Below are positions 1 through 6,764 of a DNA stretch of 17,066 nucleotides, one piece after another (position 1 is the first letter of the stretch; every line of letters starts with the position of its first letter). Origin of the DNA: Alphaproteobacteria bacterium CG11_big_fil_rev_8_21_14_0_20_44_7 (GTDB lineage: Bacteria > Pseudomonadota > Alphaproteobacteria > Rickettsiales > 21-14-0-20-44-7). The notes beneath the pieces were generated by a model, which saw only the letters and a program-made list of their open reading frames with translations, made no database searches and was not told the DNA's origin. A program made the position numbers and the translations under genes. The DNA is taken from positions 1-17,066 of the forward strand of contig PCXJ01000110.1 of assembly GCA_002787615.1 (NCBI GenBank), given 5' to 3'.

Positions 1-618
1 GTTGAGCCGTCCTAACAAATCTGCCGAGCTTTCCTGACCTTGCCGCGCCAATTTCCGCAAACGTTTTGTAATTCTGATGATTGGATAAACCGCGAAGATA
101 AACGCGCAACAGGTGATAAGACTCAACTGCCAGCTTTGGTAAAAAAGCACGCAGAGCAAACCAACAAAAGTTAAGCCCTGCTTAAATATCGCCAGCAGCA
201 CTTTAGATGCCATATAATACATCATCATCAAATCATTGAACAACCGCGAAACCAACTCGCCCGACTTATTTTTTGAGTGCAAATCAACATCATGGTGCAT
301 AAAATGCCCGAAAAGATTTTTCTGCATCTTAGAAACTACAGTATACCCCACCCCGCTCGTAAACACGTTTGAGCCATAATTAGCGAATGCCTGCACTATA
401 AACAAACCGATTACTCCCAACGGAACTATGACAATATATAATTTGTCCTTCCCCATCAGAACGTCATCAAATATAAACTCAAGAAGCAAGGGCTGAACTG
501 TACTGGTTGCCGCAAAAACTGTCATGCACATAATCGCCAGCAAAATCCTGACAATCTCCGGCCTGACATATTCTCTGATAAATCTGTTGGCTAAATGCTT
601 GTTTGTGTATTTTGTCAT
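1..618 (-). CDS. ABC exporter, MsbA-like transmembrane domain (partial)
   Basis: An open frame of 206 codons runs from ATG (618-616, minus) to the left window edge without a stop, so the C-terminal part, including the whole nucleotide-binding domain, lies outside. What is visible is an ABC_membrane-type domain: a short basic N-terminus (1-20), hydrophobic helices near 24-50, 61-80, 140-160 and 165-185, and between them the exporter signature region at about 101-130 (LFGHFMHHD, then SGELVSRLFND), which corresponds to the first intracellular loop of MsbA-type half-transporters. Such half-size exporters act as inner-membrane homodimers that flip lipid A precursors, lipids or drugs using ATP. The substrate cannot be decided from this half; MsbA-like lipid export is my best guess from the family resemblance. 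It is divergent from the NDUFS4-like gene, 66 nt away, and has no Shine-Dalgarno sequence in front of its ATG. Confidence 0.85.
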   Translation of the reverse strand, partial: MTKYTNKHLANRFIREYVRPEIVRILLAIMCMTVFAATSTVQPLLLEFIFDDVLMGKDKLYIVIVPLGVIGLFIVQAFANYGSNVFTSGVGYTVVSKMQKNLFGHFMHHDVDLHSKNKSGELVSRLFNDLMMMYYMASKVLLAIFKQGLTFVGLLCVLFYQSWQLSLITCCAFIFAVYPIIRITKRLRKLARQGQESSADLLGRLN

Positions 619-625
619 CGCCAAA

Positions 626-676
626 CATATATAGTTTATTGAAAATCGTTGCAAGCTATCAGTTTGTTATGATAAT
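626..676. promoter_or_regulatory. Candidate divergent promoter pair sharing one -35 box
   Basis: The hexamer TTGCAA at 649-654 is its own reverse complement, so it can serve as a -35 box on both strands. On the plus strand it stands 16 nt before GATAAT (671-676), predicting a start near 683, two nt before the ATG at 685. On the minus strand it stands 17 nt before TATATG (631-626), predicting a start near 619, one nt before the ATG at 618. Both transcripts would be nearly leaderless, in keeping with the absence of ribosome binding sites at both genes. This is read by eye against the sigma-70 consensus. Confidence 0.4.
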
Positions 677-684
677 CAAGCTAT

Positions 685-990
685 ATGAAAGCAAAAATCT
701 ACAAACCTTCAAAAACAGCCATGCAGTCCGGTTATGGGAAGAATGATTTCTGGTTGCTTGAATATATGCCGGAAAAGCAAAAATATGTTGATCCGCTAAT
801 GGGCTGGACAGGCAGCAAAGATATGCACCAACAGTTGAAATTGAAATTTGATTCTGCCGAAGAAGCAGCTCAATATGCTAAGACAAACAATATTCCATAT
901 GAAATTCAAGAGCCTAAGCCGCGCAAACAAATCAGAAAATCATATGCCGAAAACTTTGCCTACAAGCCAATTTCGGAAGATTCCAAATAA
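685..990 (+). CDS. NDUFS4-like accessory subunit of respiratory complex I
   Basis: This 101-residue protein matches the ETC complex I subunit family (NDUFS4/18 kDa type) found in alphaproteobacteria and mitochondria. The features I recognise are the N-terminal KIYKPSKTAMQSG block (4-16), the PLMGWTGSKDMHQQ block (37-50), the LKFDSAEEAAQYA stretch (53-65) and the C-terminal KSYAENFAY block (85-93). Its length is usual for the bacterial members, which lack the mitochondrial targeting peptide. The family binds at the matrix/cytoplasmic face of complex I near the NADH-oxidising module and stabilises it; it carries no cofactor of its own. The gene stands alone, not with a nuo operon, which is normal for it. 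There is no Shine-Dalgarno sequence before the ATG, and the predicted transcript begins about two nt upstream. The identification is firm; its role in this organism is carried over from the family. Confidence 0.9.
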   Translation: MKAKIYKPSKTAMQSGYGKNDFWLLEYMPEKQKYVDPLMGWTGSKDMHQQLKLKFDSAEEAAQYAKTNNIPYEIQEPKPRKQIRKSYAENFAYKPISEDSK

Positions 991-1059
991 TTAATCTTAA
1001 TTTTTTCATTAAATATATTGCAATACCTAATCAGTTTGTATAACAATCTGTGCCGTCTG

Positions 1060-1077
1060 TATAGTTGCATAACTATA
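1060..1077. repeat. 7-bp inverted repeat in the mipZ leader
   Basis: TATAGTT at 1060-1066 and AACTATA at 1071-1077 form a perfect inverted repeat around a 4-nt spacer (GCAT). It lies upstream of mipZ, 39 nt before the preferred start at 1117 and 9 nt before the alternative ATG at 1087. A weak promoter reading (TTGTAT 1036-1041, 18 nt, TATAGT 1060-1065) would overlap the left arm. It could be an operator or a small leader hairpin; at this AT content chance is also possible. Confidence 0.3.
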
Positions 1078-1116
1078 GGTATATAAATGCTTGAACTAGT
1101 TAATAGTAAGAGAAAA

Positions 1117-2049
1117 ATGGCAAATGAGGTGCATGTAATCGTTGTTGGCAACGAAAAGGGCGGTACTGGTAAAACCACCAGCTCAATGCATATTGTTATG
1201 GGCTTGCTCAAGCTAGGTTTCAGCGTGGGTAGCATTGATATTGATTCTCGCCAGCAAAGCCTGAGTAATTTTTTCACAAATCGTGAATATACTGAAGGTG
1301 AAGAGCATTATGGGCTAGAAATGCCCGAACATTACTTCATTCCACGTGCGCTTGGTAAGGAAACGGTTGAAGATATAGAACGCGATGAGCATGATAGATT
1401 TATGCGCAAACTTCGCCATCTTGAAGAAACCAAAGATTTCGTACTTATCGACACTCCCGGCTCTAATACATATCTCGCACGGCTTGCCCATTCATATTCC
1501 GATACTATAATCACCCCAATTAATGACAGCTTTATAGATTTTGACCTTCTCGCCAAACTAGATAGAAGCGGCAATGTTTTAAGACCAAGCCTTTATTCAG
1601 AAATGGTCTGGAATCAACGCATGGTTCGCGCCCAGCGTGACGGAGAATCCAGAGCTACAGATTGGTTGGTACTGTGCAACCGCCTTTCACACTTAGATGC
1701 AAAGAATAAACGGCGGATTTTCGGGGCTTTAGAAAAGCTTTCAGACAGAATCGGCTTTCGAGTTGTATCCGGCTTCACCGAGCGCGTCATATACCGCGAA
1801 ATGTACCAAAAAGGCCTCACCGTATTGGATATATTGGATCATGACCTTGGCGTACGCCCGACATTATCTCATATCGCTGCTCGCGCAGAAGTGTGGGACT
1901 TACTCAAAAGCCTACGTCTGGATAATGTAAATGAACGGATTAAGAATTTTGAATCGCGTGCTCAAGAAAGCAAAGAAAGCGCTAACTCTCAGGATAAGGA
2001 CGAGGAAAATTCGTACAAAAATAATGACGAATTGCAAGCCGCGATATAA
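1117..2049 (+). CDS. mipZ: MipZ, division-plane positioning ParA-like ATPase
   Basis: A ParA/MinD-superfamily ATPase of 310 residues from the start I prefer. The deviant Walker A motif GNEKGGTGKTT lies at 11-21, with signature lysine K14 and P-loop lysine K19; the Walker A' region SIDIDSRQ is at 39-46 and Walker B FVLIDTPG at 108-115. The blocks around SRLAH-type 121-124, TPINDSFIDFDLL (133-145), CNRLSHLDAKN (187-197) and the TERVIYREMY block (221-230) are characteristic of MipZ rather than of plasmid or chromosomal ParA. In Caulobacter MipZ forms ATP-dependent dimers on the nucleoid, is organised by ParB at the poles, and blocks FtsZ assembly away from midcell. The C-terminus (275-310) is a highly charged, probably disordered tail. 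An in-frame ATG at 1087 would add MLELVNSKRK; I choose 1117 because family members begin just before the VIVVGNEKGG strand and because AAGAG (1109-1113) sits four bases before it. Confidence 0.92.
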   Translation: MANEVHVIVVGNEKGGTGKTTSSMHIVMGLLKLGFSVGSIDIDSRQQSLSNFFTNREYTEGEEHYGLEMPEHYFIPRALGKETVEDIERDEHDRFMRKLRHLEETKDFVLIDTPGSNTYLARLAHSYSDTIITPINDSFIDFDLLAKLDRSGNVLRPSLYSEMVWNQRMVRAQRDGESRATDWLVLCNRLSHLDAKNKRRIFGALEKLSDRIGFRVVSGFTERVIYREMYQKGLTVLDILDHDLGVRPTLSHIAARAEVWDLLKSLRLDNVNERIKNFESRAQESKESANSQDKDEENSYKNNDELQAAI

Positions 2050-2086
2050 AATTTCCACAAAACTGCAAAAAAATTGCACGATGGCT

Positions 2087-2114
2087 TTGACATAAAATTT
2101 TTTTAGGCTATACA
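2087..2114 (+). promoter_or_regulatory. Candidate promoter of the cytochrome c gene
   Basis: A perfect -35 hexamer TTGACA (2087-2092) stands 16 nt before TATACA (2109-2114). Counting from the -10 box, transcription would begin at about 2121, which is the A of the cytochrome c start codon. No Shine-Dalgarno sequence is present in the 70-nt gap after mipZ, so a leaderless mRNA is the natural reading. The T-rich run inside the spacer (2098-2104) has no stem before it and is not a terminator. Confidence 0.55.
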
Positions 2115-2120
2115 GCTTTT

Positions 2121-2738
2121 ATGTCAGAAAAACACGATCTTACATTTAATAAGCTTGCAGCCAGCATTTTGATGGCCGGCTTGCTGTTTATGGTTATCGG
2201 TTATGTGGCTGATTTCCTATATACTCCAGAAAATCCGGAAAAAAGAGGCTTCGCGATTGATGTCCCTGAGGAAGGAACCGAAACTGCCACGGAAGTTGTA
2301 GAAATTGTTGATGTCGGAACATTATTGCAAACTGGTGATGCTACTCGCGGAGAATCCTTAGTAGGAAGAAAATGCGCGTCCTGCCATAGCTTTGATGCCG
2401 GCGGAGCAAACAAGGTTGGCCCTAATCTGCATGGAGTGTTGGGTAGTAAAATCGCAAACCACGCAGGCTATTCATATTCCGCCGCTCTTTCTGAGAAAGG
2501 TAGCAACTGGGATTATGAAAAGATGAATGAATGGCTAGCTGATCCACAAAAATTTGCCAAAGGCACAAAAATGGCACTAAAAGTGAAAAAAGATGAAGAA
2601 CGCGCCGATATAATTATGTATCTGAAAAGCATAAGCCCGTCTGCACCGGCTGTTCCTGCGCCAAAACCCGCCGCATCATCTGCTCCGGCAGAAGAAAGTG
2701 CGCCTGCGGAAGCGGCAACTAGCCCCGAAGCGCATTAA
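2121..2738 (+). CDS. Membrane-anchored c-type cytochrome (CycM-like)
   Basis: A 205-residue monohaem cytochrome c. Residues 12-34 form one hydrophobic helix that probably stays uncleaved as an inner-membrane anchor, leaving the haem domain in the periplasm. An acidic linker (45-66) follows, then the class I domain: GRKCASCHS (82-90) binds haem through C85, C88 and H89, and M151 in KGTKMALKV is the expected sixth ligand. KVGPNLHGVLG (98-108) is a typical block of the family. By family, CycM-type cytochromes carry electrons from the bc1 complex to the aa3 oxidase. From about 172 the protein ends in a Pro/Ala/Glu-rich tail of some 34 residues, unusual for the core fold and likely disordered. The last 20 bases overlap the end of rpe on the other strand. 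The exact CycM assignment is likely but not certain; a soluble or dehydrogenase-linked partner is possible. Confidence 0.88.
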   Translation: MSEKHDLTFNKLAASILMAGLLFMVIGYVADFLYTPENPEKRGFAIDVPEEGTETATEVVEIVDVGTLLQTGDATRGESLVGRKCASCHSFDAGGANKVGPNLHGVLGSKIANHAGYSYSAALSEKGSNWDYEKMNEWLADPQKFAKGTKMALKVKKDEERADIIMYLKSISPSAPAVPAPKPAASSAPAEESAPAEAATSPEAH

Positions 2739-3366
2739 TATTCGCTGCGTAATCTGAATTTTTGAAAACCGCGCTTCCTGCAACCAGAGCATTTGCACCG
2801 GCTTCAATAACTAACTTCGCAGTTTCTGGGTTTATCCCGCCATCTACTTCCAAATCAATATCCTTACCAAGCGCATCAATTTTTGCGCGCAATTCTTTTA
2901 TCTTCGGCAATTGGTCATGCATAAAGCTTTGCCCGCCAAAACCCGGCTCAACCGTCATTATCAAAATCAAATCCAAATCTGCCAACACAGCATCAAGCAC
3001 TGCTACAGAGGTTTTTGGCTTTAGCGACACTCCAGCCTTCTTGCCCGCAGCCTTAATTTGTCTAATTAACCCAGCCAAATCCGCCTCAACCTCAGCATGA
3101 ACCGTGATTATATCGCTTCCTGCTTTTGCAAAATCCTCAATATACTTTTCCGGCTCAGAAATCATCAAATGCACATCAAGCGGCTTTTCCGTGTGTGGGC
3201 GAATTGCCGCTACCACAGGCGCACCAATCGTTAAGTTCGGCACAAAATGCCCATCCATTACGTCAACATGGATATAATCTGCACCCGCCTTATCGACAGC
3301 CTGAACTTCTTCACCCAAACGGGCGAAATCAGCAGATAATATTGATGGTGATATTTTTATATTCAT
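2719..3366 (-). CDS. rpe: Ribulose-phosphate 3-epimerase
   Basis: The 215-residue product interconverts D-ribulose 5-phosphate and D-xylulose 5-phosphate in the cytoplasm, serving the pentose phosphate pathway. It is a complete (beta/alpha)8 barrel of usual length. Strand-end motifs are all present: KISPSILSADF (4-14), HVDVMDGHFVPN (33-44) with metal ligand H33 and catalytic D35, DVHLM (64-68) with H66, MTVEPGFGGQSF (137-148) for phosphate binding, and EVDGGIN (173-179) with catalytic D175, then AGSAVF (196-201). Its ATG shares a 4-nt ATGA overlap with the rsmB stop codon, so translation is probably coupled to rsmB; there is no separate ribosome binding site. The 3' end overlaps the convergent cytochrome c gene by 20 nt. 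Confidence 0.97.
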   Translation of the reverse strand: MNIKISPSILSADFARLGEEVQAVDKAGADYIHVDVMDGHFVPNLTIGAPVVAAIRPHTEKPLDVHLMISEPEKYIEDFAKAGSDIITVHAEVEADLAGLIRQIKAAGKKAGVSLKPKTSVAVLDAVLADLDLILIMTVEPGFGGQSFMHDQLPKIKELRAKIDALGKDIDLEVDGGINPETAKLVIEAGANALVAGSAVFKNSDYAANINALRG

Positions 3367-4478
3367 AGCTTTTTCAATTTTGCGATATATGCCCCAGCTA
3401 TACCATCCTCAACGTCACAAGGCAAGATGCGCTTTTCTTCTAGCAATTCCCATTTCGTCTGTTTTTTCATCAATCCCTCACCTTCCTCATATTGCAACGA
3501 GCAGGTGGAATAAACCAAAATCCCATTATCTTTTAATAAGTTATAAGCACTTCCTAACAATTCACTTTGGATAGCATTCATCTTCTGCACATCTTCAACA
3601 TTCTTTTGATACAACATCTCAGGATGCCTGCGAATTGTTCCGGTTGCCGTGCAGGGCGCATCTAGCAATATTATATCATATTTCTCAGCAGAAAAATCAC
3701 GAGCATCGGCGCAAATAACTTCACATTCCATTTTCAAACGCGCTAAATTCTCGCGCAAAACTTCAATACGCTTTTCGGAAGCATCCAGCGCGGTTACAAT
3801 TGCACCGGAATCAATCAATTGCGCAGTTTTTCCACCCGGAGCAGCACACATATCCAGTATTTTTTTGCCTGCGATATCGCCCATTATTTCCACGGCAAAT
3901 CTCTGACTCTTATCCTGCACCCACCACTCACCTTCTGCATAGCCATCAATTTTCTCAACCCGTGGCGGCTTAAGAATGCGCTCTGACTTTCCACCCTTAT
4001 AGCTCAAATCAATATAATCCGGCTCGGTAATCATAATTTCCATCATGCTTTGTGCTTTTTCTGCGCCATACGCTTTTTTCCAGCTTCCGCGCATCCATTT
4101 TGGATAATTTAGCTGAGGATTCCTAACCAGCATTTTCTTTGCAGATTTACGCAAAACCGTATTTAAAAAAGCGCGATATTTTTTTGCCTCTACCAGCCCT
4201 ACCATTTCATCAATCACCGCATATTTTGGCATTCCCATAAATTTTATCTGCGCCACCCCAACCCGTAGGATATTCTCCTTATCTTTGGTATAAGACGTTA
4301 GGAAATGGTCAATTTCGCCCAAATGCCGCAATGTTGTGAGCAGGCTAGCACGAATGAAATTCTTGTCTCTTTGCGATAACCCCGCTATCCTCTCATCTTT
4401 ATTTATACAATCATCGACAAAATGCCCATGCAGGGTTTTTGTTAGCAAATCGACAATAATTTTACGGGTATTAATCAT
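3363..4478 (-). CDS. rsmB: 16S rRNA (cytosine-967-C5)-methyltransferase RsmB
   Basis: A 371-residue NusB-domain plus SAM-methyltransferase protein that methylates C967 (E. coli numbering) of 16S rRNA. The N-terminal helical NusB-like domain covers about 1-120, with SQRDKNFIRASL (35-46) and FLNTVLRKS (104-112) as recognisable blocks. The catalytic domain has the SAM-binding motif ILDMCAAPGGKTAQL (207-221), the motif LLDAPCTATGTIRRHPE (271-287) with C276, and VYSTCSLQYEEGE (322-334) with C326, the cysteine that normally attacks C6 of the target base. The frame stays open for 125 more codons upstream, but that extension is antisense to the pfkB-family kinase and unlike RsmB, whereas the sequence from MINTRK onward fits the domain. 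The protein is shorter than the 429-residue E. coli enzyme. No Shine-Dalgarno sequence is seen. rsmB and rpe are a two-gene unit joined by ATGA. Confidence 0.93.
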   Translation of the reverse strand: MINTRKIIVDLLTKTLHGHFVDDCINKDERIAGLSQRDKNFIRASLLTTLRHLGEIDHFLTSYTKDKENILRVGVAQIKFMGMPKYAVIDEMVGLVEAKKYRAFLNTVLRKSAKKMLVRNPQLNYPKWMRGSWKKAYGAEKAQSMMEIMITEPDYIDLSYKGGKSERILKPPRVEKIDGYAEGEWWVQDKSQRFAVEIMGDIAGKKILDMCAAPGGKTAQLIDSGAIVTALDASEKRIEVLRENLARLKMECEVICADARDFSAEKYDIILLDAPCTATGTIRRHPEMLYQKNVEDVQKMNAIQSELLGSAYNLLKDNGILVYSTCSLQYEEGEGLMKKQTKWELLEEKRILPCDVEDGIAGAYIAKLKKL

Positions 4479-5451
4479 GAGTAAATATGATGTTTTAGGA
4501 ATAGGAAATTCGATTGTAGACGTGTTGAGCTTCGTTGACGAGGAGTTTCTGCAAAAACATGCTCTGAACAAGGGAGTGATGACGATTATTGATGAAGACA
4601 CCGCAACCGGGCTATATAGCGATATCAGAACAACTACCGAAGCATCTGGCGGTTCAGCAGCGAATACAGTTGCCGGAATTGCATCACTCGGCGGCAAACC
4701 GGCATTTCTGGGCAGAGTTAAGGATGATGAGTTCGGCAAGATTTTTACGCATGATTTAAATGGAATCGGCGTAGATTTTAACTGCGCTCCGGCAATAGAT
4801 GGAAAAGCCACAGCACGCTGCATGGTTTTCATAACCCCTGATGCCGAACGCACAATGGCAACATTCCTCGGCGCATGTACAGAATTTGATGAAAATTACG
4901 TTGATGAAGAAAAAATCAAAAACTCAAAGCTAATTTATGTTGAGGGCTATTTATGGGATGAGGAAAAGGCAAAAAATGCTATTCAAAAAGCAATGAAAAT
5001 TGCTAAAGCGAATAATATCAAAACCTCCTTCACTCTCTCAGACCCGTTCTGCGTTTCACGCCACAAGCAACAATTCTTGGATTTGCTACCAGAAATCGAC
5101 ATATTATTTGCCAATGAGGAAGAAGCACTGATGCTTTTTGATGCATCCAATTTTGAGGAAGCAGCAACCATTGCACAAGGAAAGTGCGAGATTATAGTTA
5201 TCACAAAAGGAGCAGCAGGCTCAGCGATTATCACACGGGATGAAATTATCAATGTAGCAGCAACAAAGATTGACAAGCTGGTTGATACCACAGGCGCGGG
5301 TGATTTATATGCTGGCGGCTTTTTATATGGTTATACGCAAGAGAAGCCACTTGCTGAATGCGGAAGAATTGGCACAGCCGCCGCCGCGAATATCATCACT
5401 CAGCTTGGTGCGCGTCCATTAAAACCCCTCAAAGACTGCATCGCCGCATGA
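4477..5451 (+). CDS. PfkB-family sugar kinase, adenosine kinase-like
   Basis: A 324-residue ribokinase-fold kinase of the type usually called adenosine kinase in alphaproteobacteria. The N-terminal strand YDVLGIGNSIVDVL (4-17) is typical of that subgroup. The PfkB signature 1 region holds GGSAANTVAGIASLGG (58-73), and signature 2 is the anion-hole and catalytic motif DTTGAGDLYAGGFL (270-283) with base D276. NEEEA (213-217) and TKGAAGS (243-249) are the nucleotide-site blocks. The reaction would be ATP-dependent 5'-phosphorylation of a nucleoside or sugar; adenosine is likely but not proven by sequence alone. The open frame begins 47 codons earlier, but that part is antisense to rsmB; MSKYDV is the proper start. 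Its ATG overlaps the ATG of rsmB on the other strand in one CATG. The stop codon overlaps the next gene by 4 nt (ATGA). Confidence 0.9.
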   Translation: MSKYDVLGIGNSIVDVLSFVDEEFLQKHALNKGVMTIIDEDTATGLYSDIRTTTEASGGSAANTVAGIASLGGKPAFLGRVKDDEFGKIFTHDLNGIGVDFNCAPAIDGKATARCMVFITPDAERTMATFLGACTEFDENYVDEEKIKNSKLIYVEGYLWDEEKAKNAIQKAMKIAKANNIKTSFTLSDPFCVSRHKQQFLDLLPEIDILFANEEEALMLFDASNFEEAATIAQGKCEIIVITKGAAGSAIITRDEIINVAATKIDKLVDTTGAGDLYAGGFLYGYTQEKPLAECGRIGTAAAANIITQLGARPLKPLKDCIAA

Positions 5452-6746
5452 CTGCGTGGAACAAAGTTATAGCCACATTCACCAACCGCAAGATGCTCAT
5501 CATCTTCCTGCTGGGCATTTCCAGCGGCTTGCCATATTTAATGACCGGAGCAACGCTTGGATTCTGGCTGGAAGAATCATCAATTAGTTTGAAGAATATC
5601 GGCGCAATGGCTCTGGTCGGCGGGTTTTACAATCTAAAATTCCTCTGGTCGCCAATTGTGGACATCATCAAAATTCCATTCCTCAGCAAAAAACTGGGGC
5701 GAAGACGCGGTTGGCTGGTTTTCACACAAATTATGCTGATTCTTTCTATCCTCGGAATTTCCGCCACCTCTCCCGCAGAAAACCTTACACCAACTGTTAT
5801 TTTTGCCCTATTAATTGCATTCTTCTCCGCCACGCAGGATATCATCATTGATGCCTTTCGGATTGATAGCCTTGAGGAAGAAGAGCAGGCAGCAGGTGCA
5901 GTTCCATATGTTTATGGCTATCGCATCGGGCTTTATATCGCTGGTGCTGTTGGGCTGATACTCTCAACGCAGATGTCATGGCATTTAGTATATGCCTTGC
6001 TTTCCGTACCTGTCCTGATTGGGATTATCGCAAGTTTAATGGCAAAAGAGCCGGATTACGCACCGAAAGTCGCAATTAAAAATACCAAGGATTTAATAAA
6101 ACATGCAGTGATTGACCCGTTTGCTGATTTCGTCAAACATAAGCATTGGCTGATATTATTGCTGTTCATCATTGCCTATAAATTCCCCGGTGCGTTTTTG
6201 GGCGGCGGCTTGATGAGCTCATTCTATCTCAAAATGCAGTTTTCCAAGGAAGAAATTGCCCTTGCCGTCAAAACCTTTGGGATGATTGCGGGAATCGCCG
6301 GATTATTTATTGGCGGATTACTCGCAACTAAGGTCGGGCTGGTAAAAGCATTATGGATTGATATAATTTTACAGGCAGTAACAAATCTGCTGTTTATCCC
6401 GTTAGTATACTTCCAAGGCAATGTCTGGCTACTAACCATTGCAGTCAGCATGGATAGCCTAGCCGCCTCAATGGGCACTGTTGTGCTGGTCGGGTTTATT
6501 TCAGGGCTATGTAACAAAGAATATTCCGCCACACAATATGCATTGCTTTCATCTCTCGCTGCATTGGGAAGAACCTTACTCGCCGCCAATAGTGGCTGGA
6601 TTGTCGAAGATATTGGCTGGACAAATTTTTATGTCCTAACCTTCGCCTCTGCCCTGCCTGCCATGCTGATGATGCCGTTTATATCCTCCTATATGAAAAA
6701 TAAAGAAAATAAATCCGGCAAAACTATTGACGAACAGGCGGAGTAA
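5448..6746 (+). CDS. ampG: AmpG-family muropeptide permease (MFS)
   Basis: A 432-residue major facilitator protein with about twelve hydrophobic helices. Blocks specific to AmpG are SSGLPYLMTGATLGFWL (25-41) in helix 1, LGRRRGW (83-89) in the loop after helix 2, the TQDIIIDAFRID helix (129-140) and CNKEYSATQYALLSSL (355-370) in the C-terminal half. AmpG imports GlcNAc-1,6-anhydroMurNAc peptides released from the wall by lytic transglycosylases, feeding peptidoglycan recycling and, in some bacteria, AmpC beta-lactamase induction. Alphaproteobacteria often carry several AmpG-like paralogues, so the exact substrate is an inference. The frame opens 30 codons earlier, inside the pfkB-family gene; I take the ATG at 5448 because it forms an ATGA junction with that gene's stop and because family homology begins there. 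Coupled translation is likely, as there is no ribosome binding site. Confidence 0.87.
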   Translation: MTAWNKVIATFTNRKMLIIFLLGISSGLPYLMTGATLGFWLEESSISLKNIGAMALVGGFYNLKFLWSPIVDIIKIPFLSKKLGRRRGWLVFTQIMLILSILGISATSPAENLTPTVIFALLIAFFSATQDIIIDAFRIDSLEEEEQAAGAVPYVYGYRIGLYIAGAVGLILSTQMSWHLVYALLSVPVLIGIIASLMAKEPDYAPKVAIKNTKDLIKHAVIDPFADFVKHKHWLILLLFIIAYKFPGAFLGGGLMSSFYLKMQFSKEEIALAVKTFGMIAGIAGLFIGGLLATKVGLVKALWIDIILQAVTNLLFIPLVYFQGNVWLLTIAVSMDSLAASMGTVVLVGFISGLCNKEYSATQYALLSSLAALGRTLLAANSGWIVEDIGWTNFYVLTFASALPAMLMMPFISSYMKNKENKSGKTIDEQAE

Positions 6747-6764
6747 GGTTAAAAACCAGCTTTA

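Noticed and set aside
991..1013. Terminator after the NDUFS4-like gene (T run at 1001-1006)
   Set aside because: No GC-containing stem precedes the T run; the apparent symmetry is simple AT-richness.
2064..2104. Terminator after mipZ (TGCAA...TTGCA followed later by a T run)
   Set aside because: The stem is only 5 bp of mostly A-T pairs, and the T run lies 20 nt further on, inside the spacer of a good promoter.
4336..4476. N-terminal extension of the pfkB-family kinase by 47 codons
   Set aside because: It is antisense to the NusB domain of rsmB, and the kinase fold starts at MSKYDVLGIGN.
4479..4853. N-terminal extension of rsmB by 125 codons (MRSASG...)
   Set aside because: It is antisense to the conserved pfkB-family kinase, has low-complexity Ser/Pro composition and no resemblance to a NusB domain; RsmB homology begins at MINTRK.
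5358..5447. N-terminal extension of the AmpG-type permease by 30 codons (MRKNWHSRRR...)
   Set aside because: It is the out-of-frame reading of the kinase 3' end; the ATG at 5448 gives the standard ATGA junction and family-like N-terminus.
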